Source of the DNA: DASSBG01 sp963800395 | GTDB taxonomy: Bacteria; Pseudomonadota; Gammaproteobacteria; Xanthomonadales; Rhodanobacteraceae | Length of the DNA stretch: 64,000 nucleotides | Direction: 5' to 3' | Assembly: GCA_963800395.1 (NCBI GenBank) | Contig: CAWDBD010000015.1 | Coordinates: 16,466 to 80,465 of the forward strand | Part shown: positions 52,590 through 60,113 of the stretch, one piece after another | How the letters are laid out: each line of letters opens with the position of its first letter | How positions within the stretch are numbered: position 1 is the stretch's first letter | Notes under the pieces: model-generated | What the model was told of the DNA's origin: nothing | Database searches by the model: none | The model's input: only the letters and a program-made list of their open reading frames with translations | Translations under genes and position numbers: made by a program

Positions 52590-54050
52590 TCAAGGCTCGC
52601 GTGAGCCTGGTGGGAATCCGAGCAAAACCCGCATGGCATCAAACCATTGACGGTTGAACAGATAGCTTAACGCCAAATACGCGGCTCCGCCGACCAACCC
52701 TCCCAAGGCTAGGCGCAGCGTGCCATGCGGGACGCCTCGCGTTGCAAGCCACGCCGCGACGCCAGCGGTCGATGCAAGCGCCAAGGGCAGGGTGAGCTGG
52801 CGCAAGTACTCGTCGAGACTGGCGTCACAGCAGGGACGAACCAGGAAGTACCAGCTTGGAAGCACCAGCGCTATGTGGATAATCACCAAGGAATAGGCGA
52901 GGCCCATCAGCCCGCAGCTGCTTGTCACGATCCAGTAAAGTAAGGGGATGAGCAATAGCAGCACGACATTCCATGCGAAGGCTCGCTTCACTGCACCCAC
53001 GGCATGCAGGAGACTTCCCACCGGGTTGCCGGTTGATCGAATCAGGCCCCATGCAGCGAGGATGCGAAGAAATGTCGCAGCGCCGTGCCATTGTGAGCCA
53101 TACAGCAATGCCACAACTTCTTGGGCGAACAAGCCTAATGCTACGTAAACAGGGAAGTTTACCGATGCGGTCATGCCCAGGGTTTGCAAATAAACTGATT
53201 CCAAGGCGCGCCTGTCGCCTTGGAGCCGCGACATCACGGGAAAGCCTACACGAGTGATGATCGGGTTGACGATCATGCCAACCCGCATGCTCAGATCACG
53301 CGGAACTGCAAACAGGCCGAGTGCCGCCGGACTTGCCATGAGGCCGCCAATCAGCACATCCGATTGCCGCACAACCATGTTCGCAAGGCCCTCGCCCATC
53401 AGATAGCTTCCAAATCGCAAGAAGCGCGTGGTCTCTGCCGGCCTGCAATGCAGCCGCGGTCTGTAGCCAGCGGAAAGATGCCACCAAGCCAGTGCCGAGC
53501 TGGATGCCGTCGTGACTAGTACGGCAGCCACCAACGCGAATACCCCGCCGCCGCGCAGCGCGACGACTACGGCAGCAAGGAAGCCGAGTACAGCGGAGCC
53601 GATTTCGATCAAGGCCAGCGTCGAGAAGCGGAAATCCTTCTCCGCCAGTGTGCGAAACTGCTGTCCCACAGCAGACAACACGAATATCGGACTTGTTGCC
53701 AGTAGCACTGAAGTCAGTCCCTTTGCTCCAAAAACGCGACCCAACAAGGGTGCCGATGCAGCGAATAGCACCGATAGCGCAAGCCCCATAAACAGGTTCA
53801 TCCAGAACAGGCTGACCAGTGCATCTTCGGAAATATCGTCGAAGTGGATAATTGCACGGCTCAATCCCAAATCGGCAAACAAGCCAAGCACGGCAAGGAT
53901 TGACGCCACGATTGCCATCAACCCGAAATCGGCCGGCACGAGCAACCTCGCCAGCACAACCATTTGCAGCACTTGCAGCGCAGACCGGGACAGCGCTGAT
54001 GTGGCGGTCCAGCGACCCGCTGAGAAGGTCTTTTGCCTTAGTCCGATCAA
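52590..54050 (-). CDS. Polysaccharide flippase (MOP family, WzxC-like)
   Basis: A 486-residue membrane protein with about 12-14 hydrophobic segments. It has the N-terminal pattern of oligosaccharide flippases (ALQVLQMVVLARLLVPADFG and LMAIVASILAVLGLFADLGL) and FGSYLMGEGLANMVVRQSDV. This is the WzxC/PST branch of the MOP superfamily that moves lipid-linked repeat units across the inner membrane. Its stop-start overlap with the upstream WecF-like gene is 4 bases. No Wzy polymerase was recognised in the window. Confidence 0.9.
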   Translation of the reverse strand: MIGLRQKTFSAGRWTATSALSRSALQVLQMVVLARLLVPADFGLMAIVASILAVLGLFADLGLSRAIIHFDDISEDALVSLFWMNLFMGLALSVLFAASAPLLGRVFGAKGLTSVLLATSPIFVLSAVGQQFRTLAEKDFRFSTLALIEIGSAVLGFLAAVVVALRGGGVFALVAAVLVTTASSSALAWWHLSAGYRPRLHCRPAETTRFLRFGSYLMGEGLANMVVRQSDVLIGGLMASPAALGLFAVPRDLSMRVGMIVNPIITRVGFPVMSRLQGDRRALESVYLQTLGMTASVNFPVYVALGLFAQEVVALLYGSQWHGAATFLRILAAWGLIRSTGNPVGSLLHAVGAVKRAFAWNVVLLLLIPLLYWIVTSSCGLMGLAYSLVIIHIALVLPSWYFLVRPCCDASLDEYLRQLTLPLALASTAGVAAWLATRGVPHGTLRLALGGLVGGAAYLALSYLFNRQWFDAMRVLLGFPPGSREP

Positions 54051-55246
54051 CGCCTCATTCCAGTAGACTTTTCGATCAAAAGACGAGTGCGGCGGAGTTG
54101 ACCAGAGGGGCCGAAGCGAGCCTGGAGTGCTGCGCGGTTTTCATACGTAACACAAATGTCCTGGCGTTCGGTCAGGAAAATAAAGTCATCATTGAGCACG
54201 CATACATCTATGCCTAATTCGTTCATGAGATTGAGCAAAGGGTTTTCTTTTCTCAAGACAACTCTCGTGCCGGCGCAAAGTGCTATAATAATGTTTCCCA
54301 AGCCTTGCTGTCGTTTATGATTCATGATCATATGAGAAGAAGAAGCGATTAAACTCGCATATTCATCCAAAGGTAGAAAATCAGTAATGGGTATGAAGCG
54401 TTCTCCAAAAAGATTTCTCCCTCTTTCAGACACCATATTTCCGTAGGCCCTATCTCCATAGCTGAGCGGGCAAATGATTTCTCCTTTGAATTGCGTATGT
54501 CGAAGCCAATCAAATGTGTCGAGGTGATTGCATTCAAATGATGCGCTATTTCCAATAACAATTCGCGACGAGCGGTCGCTAGGGTTATAAGTTTGATTAA
54601 AATAATCCAAAGTATCTGGAAGCCCGTAATTCCAATCCGCGAATTCTACAGAGAAATCAGGATGTCTTTTCTTGATCATCCTATACTCGCTTTTTAAAAC
54701 CGGAGCGAACAAGAAAAGTTTATCTAGAACATCATTTTCATCCCGCCCCATCGCCTTGACTTTTCTTAGCCTAATCTCGGCGCGAATTGTCCTAGGTGCT
54801 GCGGAAGGCTGCGCAGCGGCTATCGCAACCTTCCGTTTAAGAGATCGTAGAAAGTCAAATATGCGCTTATAAAAGGGCTCAAGATTTCTCTTCGCCTGAA
54901 GAGTCAAAGGAAGCAGCAGACCATCTTTTTCATCAATTAAATGATAATAGTCGTATCCCCAACCGATCCAGATAAATTTAACATCTCTTGGTGCAGCGTC
55001 CACAATGAGACGAAAGGAGTTGTTGAGTGAATGCAGGAATACCGCATCGTACTCGCTTAAGGTTGCAAGAAATCCAGGATCGAGCGACTCTGCCGGCGTA
55101 ATTCTTCTCGGTGTCAAGGAATGAATAAACTCCAATTCATTTGAATTGGTGATCACAATAAACTCGTTGCCTTGATGCGATGCCCGCTCAAAGGATGCCT
55201 GTGCCGAGTCGATGAATTTCTGGTCAGTGACGAGATGCAAGAGCAT
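54047..55246 (-). CDS. WecF-like TDP-Fuc4NAc:lipid II transferase family protein
   Basis: A 399-residue protein similar to the 4-alpha-L-fucosyltransferase family of WecF (enterobacterial common antigen): MLLHLVTDQKFIDSAQASFE, KFIWIGWGYDYYHLI, then IVIGNSASFECNHLDTFDWL, GEIICPLSYGDRAYG and MIMNHKRQQGLGNIIIALC. It would add a deoxyamino sugar to a lipid-linked intermediate. The DNA is strikingly AT-rich compared with everything around it, with AT-ending codons, a sign of recent transfer. Donor and acceptor are inferred from family only. Confidence 0.8.
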   Translation of the reverse strand: MLLHLVTDQKFIDSAQASFERASHQGNEFIVITNSNELEFIHSLTPRRITPAESLDPGFLATLSEYDAVFLHSLNNSFRLIVDAAPRDVKFIWIGWGYDYYHLIDEKDGLLLPLTLQAKRNLEPFYKRIFDFLRSLKRKVAIAAAQPSAAPRTIRAEIRLRKVKAMGRDENDVLDKLFLFAPVLKSEYRMIKKRHPDFSVEFADWNYGLPDTLDYFNQTYNPSDRSSRIVIGNSASFECNHLDTFDWLRHTQFKGEIICPLSYGDRAYGNMVSERGRNLFGERFIPITDFLPLDEYASLIASSSHMIMNHKRQQGLGNIIIALCAGTRVVLRKENPLLNLMNELGIDVCVLNDDFIFLTERQDICVTYENRAALQARFGPSGQLRRTRLLIEKSTGMRR

Positions 55247-55284
55247 TGGGCTTTTTGGCCTTAGGTGCTTTCAGACGTGATGAG

Positions 55285-55956
55285 CTAGCGTTTCCGCACT
55301 GCAGGTACGCCAGCGACCAATGCACCAGGAGCGACGGCTCTGGTTACACAGGCGCCGGCCGCAATTACGGCGTCATCTCCGATGACCAGTGGAACATTTG
55401 CCGTGCCGTTGATAATAGTCGCCCCCGTGCCTATGTACACGCCTTGCCCAATATGCACTTGTCCGGAAACGTGGACGCCAGGCGCCAACGTGGCAAACTC
55501 ACCAATCAGAACGTCGTGGCCCACAGTGCAGTCAAGGTTTACGTGCACATGTCGGCCGATACGGATATTGGCCGTCAGAATGGATCCGGCACATATGATC
55601 GTTCCCGGGCCCAGTTTGACCGAGTCTGATGCCTCAGCCCGTGGATGTACTACTGTGGTCTCCAACAAGGGTATTGCGGAGCAGCGGTCGGCGAGTCTTC
55701 GCCTTGCCGAGGGGTCACCAACGGCGACTACAAATCGGGCAGTACTGCCGGGTAGGATTTCTGACGGTCGCCTTACTGCGCATCCGTTGATGGGCTGTGT
55801 TGAATCAGCAGGCAAGTCCACAAGAAACTCAACTTCAACTTTATTGCCCCACGATTGTTGCGCGAGCCACGCTACCTCCCGTCCAAACCCACCAGCGCCG
55901 AAAATATAAAGTTTCTGGAACCCGGGTTTTAGGGTGTGGAATGGATTACATTGCAT
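55285..55956 (-). CDS. NeuD/PglD-like sugar O- or N-acyltransferase
   Basis: A 223-residue protein with an N-terminal Rossmann-type subdomain (KLYIFGAGGFGREVAWLAQQ) and a C-terminal left-handed beta-helix of hexapeptide repeats (LGPGTIICAGSILTANIRIG, HVHVNLDCTVGHDVLIGEFA with the catalytic His, then VHIGQGVYIGTGATIING). This is the NeuD/PglD acetyltransferase group, which acetylates amino sugars. The neighbouring aminotransferase genes could supply the amino group. It overlaps the aminotransferase stop by 11 bases. Confidence 0.88.
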   Translation of the reverse strand: MQCNPFHTLKPGFQKLYIFGAGGFGREVAWLAQQSWGNKVEVEFLVDLPADSTQPINGCAVRRPSEILPGSTARFVVAVGDPSARRRLADRCSAIPLLETTVVHPRAEASDSVKLGPGTIICAGSILTANIRIGRHVHVNLDCTVGHDVLIGEFATLAPGVHVSGQVHIGQGVYIGTGATIINGTANVPLVIGDDAVIAAGACVTRAVAPGALVAGVPAVRKR

Positions 55957-57139
55957 GCGCTTGGTGTCCCTGAACGATTTGCCTAATCACAGTTCCTACC
56001 GTTGCTATGTCTGTGAAAGTAGCGGCCGTTCCGGACGGCAGGACAACCACCCGTTCGGCAGTGGATTCTGTGTTTGGTAGTAGGAGGTGTGCGTGCGGGA
56101 ACAAATCGCGATAAGGCTTCATCATGTGACAACCAGGCCAGAAATATTTCCGCGCTAAGATGTTCTCGGCCTGCAGGGCAGCTACGATTTGATCGCGTTT
56201 TGCGGGGCATTCTTCGCCGACCTCGACCACCACATAGTGGTGAGTATTGCGCTCGACCTTGTTGTATTGCAGCACGCTGACCCCGGGAATGTCTGATAGA
56301 ACTTCTGTGTAAGCGGCGTGGTTTCGCCTATTTATTTCGATCACCCTGTCGAGGGTGCCCAGATTGGTCAGACCCATGGCGGCGCAGACTTCGATCATCT
56401 TGCCGTTGGTGCCGGGGTGGATGACGTTGTCATAGCCGCTGAATCCGAAGTTGCGCATCAGGCGCGTGGCCTCGGCCAGTTCGTCGTCGTTGGTGACAAC
56501 AGCGCCCCCTTCGAAGCTGTTGAATGACTTGGTAGCGTGGAAGCTGAGTACTTCGCAGGCACCAAATCGGCCGATGGTCTGGCCTTTGTAGGTGCTGCCG
56601 AACGCGTGGGCGGCATCGAACATGAGCTTCAGGCCATGTTCGTCGGCTATGGCCTGCAGCTCGTCGATGGGCGCGGCGCGCCCCCAGAGATGCACCCCGA
56701 TGATGCCGGTGGTGCGCGGCGTGATCATGCGACGTACCGCATCAGGGTCAAGGTTGTGTGTGGCTGGGTCGATATCGGCAAACACGGGGGTGATGCCTTG
56801 CCAATAGAGCGCATGGGCGGTGGCAACGAAGGTCCACGACGGGATGATGACTTCGCCTTTCAGACCCAGTGCGCGGATGGCGATTTCCAGCGCGATCGTG
56901 CCATTGCACATGGCTACGCAGTGCTTGACGCCCAAATGGTCGGCGATGCGTTGCTCGAACTCCTGCACCATGGGCCCGTTGTTGGTCAGCCATTGGCTGT
57001 CGAGAATCTGATTGACGCGCTGCAGGAAGGCGTCGCGATCGCCGATGTTGGGCCGTCCGACGTGCAGCGGCTCATAGAATGCCGGTGGCGCGCCATTGAT
57101 GGCCAGGTCGGATGGGTTGCGGATGATCTTGTGTGGCAC
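55946..57139 (-). CDS. DegT/DnrJ/EryC1/StrS aminotransferase (first copy)
   Basis: About 397 residues of a PLP-dependent sugar aminotransferase. Motifs are QWLTNNGPMVQEFEQRIADH, VAMCNGTIALEIAIRALGLK, VIIPSWTFVATAHALYWQGI, LMFDAAHAFGSTYKGQTIG and the PLP-lysine segment LSFHATKSFNSFEGGAVVTN. It transfers an amino group to a nucleotide-linked keto sugar. The start is uncertain: GTG 57139 (VPHKIIRNPSDLAING) is favoured because homologous sequence begins there; ATG 57214 and 57310 are longer alternatives. Confidence 0.88.
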   Translation of the reverse strand: MPHKIIRNPSDLAINGAPPAFYEPLHVGRPNIGDRDAFLQRVNQILDSQWLTNNGPMVQEFEQRIADHLGVKHCVAMCNGTIALEIAIRALGLKGEVIIPSWTFVATAHALYWQGITPVFADIDPATHNLDPDAVRRMITPRTTGIIGVHLWGRAAPIDELQAIADEHGLKLMFDAAHAFGSTYKGQTIGRFGACEVLSFHATKSFNSFEGGAVVTNDDELAEATRLMRNFGFSGYDNVIHPGTNGKMIEVCAAMGLTNLGTLDRVIEINRRNHAAYTEVLSDIPGVSVLQYNKVERNTHHYVVVEVGEECPAKRDQIVAALQAENILARKYFWPGCHMMKPYRDLFPHAHLLLPNTESTAERVVVLPSGTAATFTDIATVGTVIRQIVQGHQAHAM

Positions 57140-57334
57140 GGTGCTCTCTGCGTCGGGATCGGCATGGAGGGATCTCGTCAGCACATGATACTGCCCGGCC
57201 TCCCCAGTGTGCATTGCGCCATAGTGCTTGGGGGGATGCAAGTTCTGGGCGAGGAGATTGGCGGGTGCAAATTGGCAATCCCGGGGCGTTGAAGATCGCG
57301 CCGAGTGCAAAGGGTGATCCCTGGGGCACAGCCC

Positions 57335-57362
57335 GTCATCCCGGCGCAGGCCGGTAACCAGT
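57335..57362 (+). repeat. Dispersed palindromic repeat copy
   Basis: GTCATCCCGGCGCAGGCCGG plus flanks, the same repeat as at 45987, 46155 and (inverted) 46279. CCGG-CGCAGG-CCGG forms its core hairpin. It lies in the 290-bp gap between the two aminotransferase genes, where no gene was seen. Confidence 0.75.
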
Positions 57363-57429
57363 GTGGTTTGGTTTGCACCTCTATTCTTCCGGGTTGGCCC
57401 CGGATGAACAACCTACTGAGAGATCACAC

Positions 57430-58596
57430 CTAAAGACGCTGTTCCCGGATGATGGATCGCACCCCGTCTATCACGCGATCGGTGTCGGCATCGTCGAGGC
57501 CCGGCGACAGGGGCAGGCTCACGGTCTGGCGCCCGGCTCGCATCGCATGAGGGTAATGTTCGGGCTGCCAGCCGAAGCGTTGCTGGTAGTACGGGTGCTC
57601 CGGGATGGACAAGTAGTGCACGCCGGTGCCGATGCCAATCCGGTTCATGGCATCAAGAAAGGCGTCTCGGCTGATGCCGCTGCGGCTCTCTTCGATGCCG
57701 ATGGTGAACAGGTGCAGGCCGTGCCGGGTATCAGGCTCGGCAGGGGCGGGCAAGCGAACGGGCAGGTCGGCAAATGCCCGCGAATATTGATCCCAGATTT
57801 CGCGCCGGCGCAGCCAGTTGTCCTCCACGCGGGCGAGCTGATGGATGCCGAGCGCGGCCTGTATATCCATCATGTTGTACTTGTAGCCGGCCTCCAGGAC
57901 CTGGTAGTGCCTGTAGCCGGCGTCGCCGAAGCGGTGCCAGGCATCCTTGCTCATGCCGTGCAGCGCCAGCATCCTGGCACGAGCGATGTGTTCGGCGTCG
58001 CGACCGATGATCATGCCGCCCTCGCCGGTGACCACGTTCTTGGTGATATAGAAGCTGAAGCAGCCGAAATCGCCGAAGGTACCGGCCTTGTGGCCGTGGT
58101 ATTCGGTTTCGATGGCATGTGCGCAATCCTCGATCACAAGCAGCTGGTGCTTGCGCGCGATTGCCAGAATGGCGTCCATGTCGCAAGGGCGGCCGGCAAA
58201 GTGAACGGGCAGGATGGCCCCTGTGCGAGGCGTAATGGCCGCTTCGATGGCTTGCGGGTCGATGTTCTGCGTGGCCGGATCGACATCGGCCATTACTGGT
58301 GTGAGGCCGGCATGGATGATGGCGTTGGCTGTGGCGCAGAAGGTCAGCGGCGTGGTGATGACCTCGCTGCCTGGCTCGAGGCCGGCAGCGACCATGCTCA
58401 CATGCAAAGCCGCGGTGCAGGAATTGACTGCAGCGACCCGACCGGGATCGATGCCCTTGTAGGCCGCAAAATCCTGCTCGAAACGCGCCACGCGAGGCCC
58501 GGTACCCAGCCAGCCCGAACGCAGGCAGGCCTCGACCTCGGCGATTTCCTCATCGCCGATGGCCGGAGCGCCGAAGATCAGGAATGAATCACTCAC
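57430..58596 (-). CDS. DegT/DnrJ/EryC1/StrS aminotransferase (second copy)
   Basis: A 388-residue PLP-dependent sugar aminotransferase: GAPAIGDEEIAEVEACLRSG, WLGTGPRVARFEQDFAAYKG, NSCTAALHVSMVAAGLEPGS, LLVIEDCAHAIETEYHG and PLP-lysine FSFYITKNVVTGEGGMI. The pattern is closest to ArnB/PglE/WecE-type enzymes that make 4-amino-4,6-dideoxy sugars, which would suit the WecF-like transferase and NeuD-like acetyltransferase downstream. That pathway link is inference. It is the most upstream gene of the minus-strand polysaccharide series. Confidence 0.92.
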   Translation of the reverse strand: MSDSFLIFGAPAIGDEEIAEVEACLRSGWLGTGPRVARFEQDFAAYKGIDPGRVAAVNSCTAALHVSMVAAGLEPGSEVITTPLTFCATANAIIHAGLTPVMADVDPATQNIDPQAIEAAITPRTGAILPVHFAGRPCDMDAILAIARKHQLLVIEDCAHAIETEYHGHKAGTFGDFGCFSFYITKNVVTGEGGMIIGRDAEHIARARMLALHGMSKDAWHRFGDAGYRHYQVLEAGYKYNMMDIQAALGIHQLARVEDNWLRRREIWDQYSRAFADLPVRLPAPAEPDTRHGLHLFTIGIEESRSGISRDAFLDAMNRIGIGTGVHYLSIPEHPYYQQRFGWQPEHYPHAMRAGRQTVSLPLSPGLDDADTDRVIDGVRSIIREQRL

Positions 58597-59553
58597 TGGC
58601 GTGAGCCGCCAGCGGGATCAGGGCTGCGAGAGAGACGCTATTCAGGTCACTCATTCTGGCTGCTGCAGTGATGCTGGCGCTCAACACGGAATATCCGAAA
58701 TTGAGCAAGTAGCCTCCTGCAAGCACCAAATTCTCAAATACGCTGATAGATTCATTCGGCGGAGTATAGATCACGGCTAAATTGCTTCCATTTTATCGTC
58801 CGGTTCACATACTGGGATGCGCAAGAAAATTCTGTGTCGGGCAGGAAGCATGCCGTTCAAGAGTGGAAAATTTCTAAGCGAGGAGAAACTGCACCTCCGG
58901 CCCCCGGTTGCATGGCGCCAGCCAGACCTTCGATTGCATGGCCCCACCCGGTAGCTCGCTGGGCTTCAATTATGCATGGAATCTGATGGCCTTTGGGGAG
59001 GTCTGGCAAGCAGCGTGACGTCGACGGTAGCCTGAGTCGTGGTGGCTGAGGGATGCATGGCGTCCGGGATTCCTTATTCCTAATTCCGGTGTTGGAAATT
59101 GCGACCTCTGGTGGTCGGAAAGGCATCAGGCACGTTGCTGCCGGTGAGCCTTCCTTTGGGTCAATTTGCTCGGAGGCAAGCAGCAGCCGGCCGCTTTCGA
59201 GGCCGCCGGGTTCGCAGTTTGCTTGGAGACAAACTTCGATGGGCCAGCTGCCGGTTCGCGATTCCGGCGCGTGGGGAATGAAATGACAGGGCTTTGCCAA
59301 ATGCGATGCTGGTTCGGTGGTCGGGGTCGCGCCGCCTTGTAGCGACCACTGGCGGGTGCCTTGATTCTTGCGATCTGCGAGCGAATCGCCAGATTCCACT
59401 GGTGTTGCTTCAATCTATTGTATTGGCCGTGGGGGCGGCGTATTGTGGGTGTCGCGCAGGCAGCGATTGGCTTGCGTAGCCGATTCACACAGGAATGCGC
59501 CAGCTCTGTGGAACAAATCGGATGTGGCACCTCACGGTGTCGACATTAAAAAG
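58597..59553. other. Region without a convincing gene
   Basis: Nearly 1 kb between the aminotransferase and the EF-hand gene. Open frames here are short and mutually overlapping. A 61-codon minus-strand frame (58589-58774) has a plausible hydrophobic middle but no ribosome binding site or recognisable family, and overlaps the aminotransferase start. Base composition varies along the stretch, with an AT-richer part at 58700-58870. It may contain decayed genes and the promoter of the polysaccharide operon. I see nothing further that I can support. Confidence 0.4.
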
Positions 59554-59601
59554 TGGCCGTTCCTGCGCGGATCCATACCGCGTAACAGAGGAGAACGGCC
59601 A
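59554..59601 (+). promoter_or_regulatory. Hairpin over the ribosome binding site of the EF-hand gene
   Basis: TGGCCGTTC (59554-59562) pairs with GAACGGCCA (59593-59601), whose last base is the A of the ATG. An inner stem CGCGG (59566-59570) / CCGCG (59578-59582) stacks inside. The Shine-Dalgarno AGAGGAG (59587-59593) lies in the inner loop region, at the foot of the outer stem. The fold could control translation. Confidence 0.5.
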
Positions 59602-60005
59602 TGAGAACTATCAAGCTTCATTTCATTGCGGCAACGGCCATGCTGGCTTTCGCCTGCGGCAGCACGCAGGCTGCCACCAGCACGCTGCCTGCAACCAGCG
59701 CCAGCGACCAGATCGCTCCGGCGCAACCACGCCTGCAGCCGGAAAGCACCTATTACCTGGCGCCGATCAAAGGCACCCGCAAATTGGGAAAGGTGTATGT
59801 GTTCACTCGCCTGGATCGCAATCACGACGGCCAGCTCAGCCGCTCGGAACTGCCGCTGGACATGGTTGACTTGCGCATGCATTTCGCCGAGGCGGACTGG
59901 GATCGGAATCACCGCCTGTCGCCTAACGAATGTCGCATGTACAACGAGCATACGGCACCGCAATACACCCCGTTCAGCCACGGCATGATTGCTGTCTTTC
60001 ATTGA
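59601..60005 (+). CDS. Secreted EF-hand calcium-binding protein
   Basis: A 134-residue exported protein with a signal peptide (about residues 1-24, FIAATAMLAFACGSTQA). The first EF-hand loop is canonical, DRNHDGQLSRSE (D72, N74, D76, Q78, S80, E83). The second, DWDRNHRLSPNE (D99, D101, N103, R105, S107, E110), lacks the usual glycine and may bind weakly. Calcium binding in the periplasm or outside is likely; the partner is unknown. The ribosome binding site is AGAGGAG. It is convergent with the TMTC-like genes. Confidence 0.85.
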   Translation: MRTIKLHFIAATAMLAFACGSTQAATSTLPATSASDQIAPAQPRLQPESTYYLAPIKGTRKLGKVYVFTRLDRNHDGQLSRSELPLDMVDLRMHFAEADWDRNHRLSPNECRMYNEHTAPQYTPFSHGMIAVFH

Positions 60006-60113
60006 TCCGGGGTGCCGGGGCCGGGATGGTTTCAGGTCGGGTGTGAGGCCGCGCCCACATTTGGCCGTCCCGGCACATGCCGGACCAGATGTAGTGGCAT
60101 CTGACGCTGCTGT

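Noticed and set aside
58589..58774. 61-codon minus-strand gene before the aminotransferase
   Set aside because: No ribosome binding site, overlaps the aminotransferase start, no recognisable family; described only within the gene-free region.
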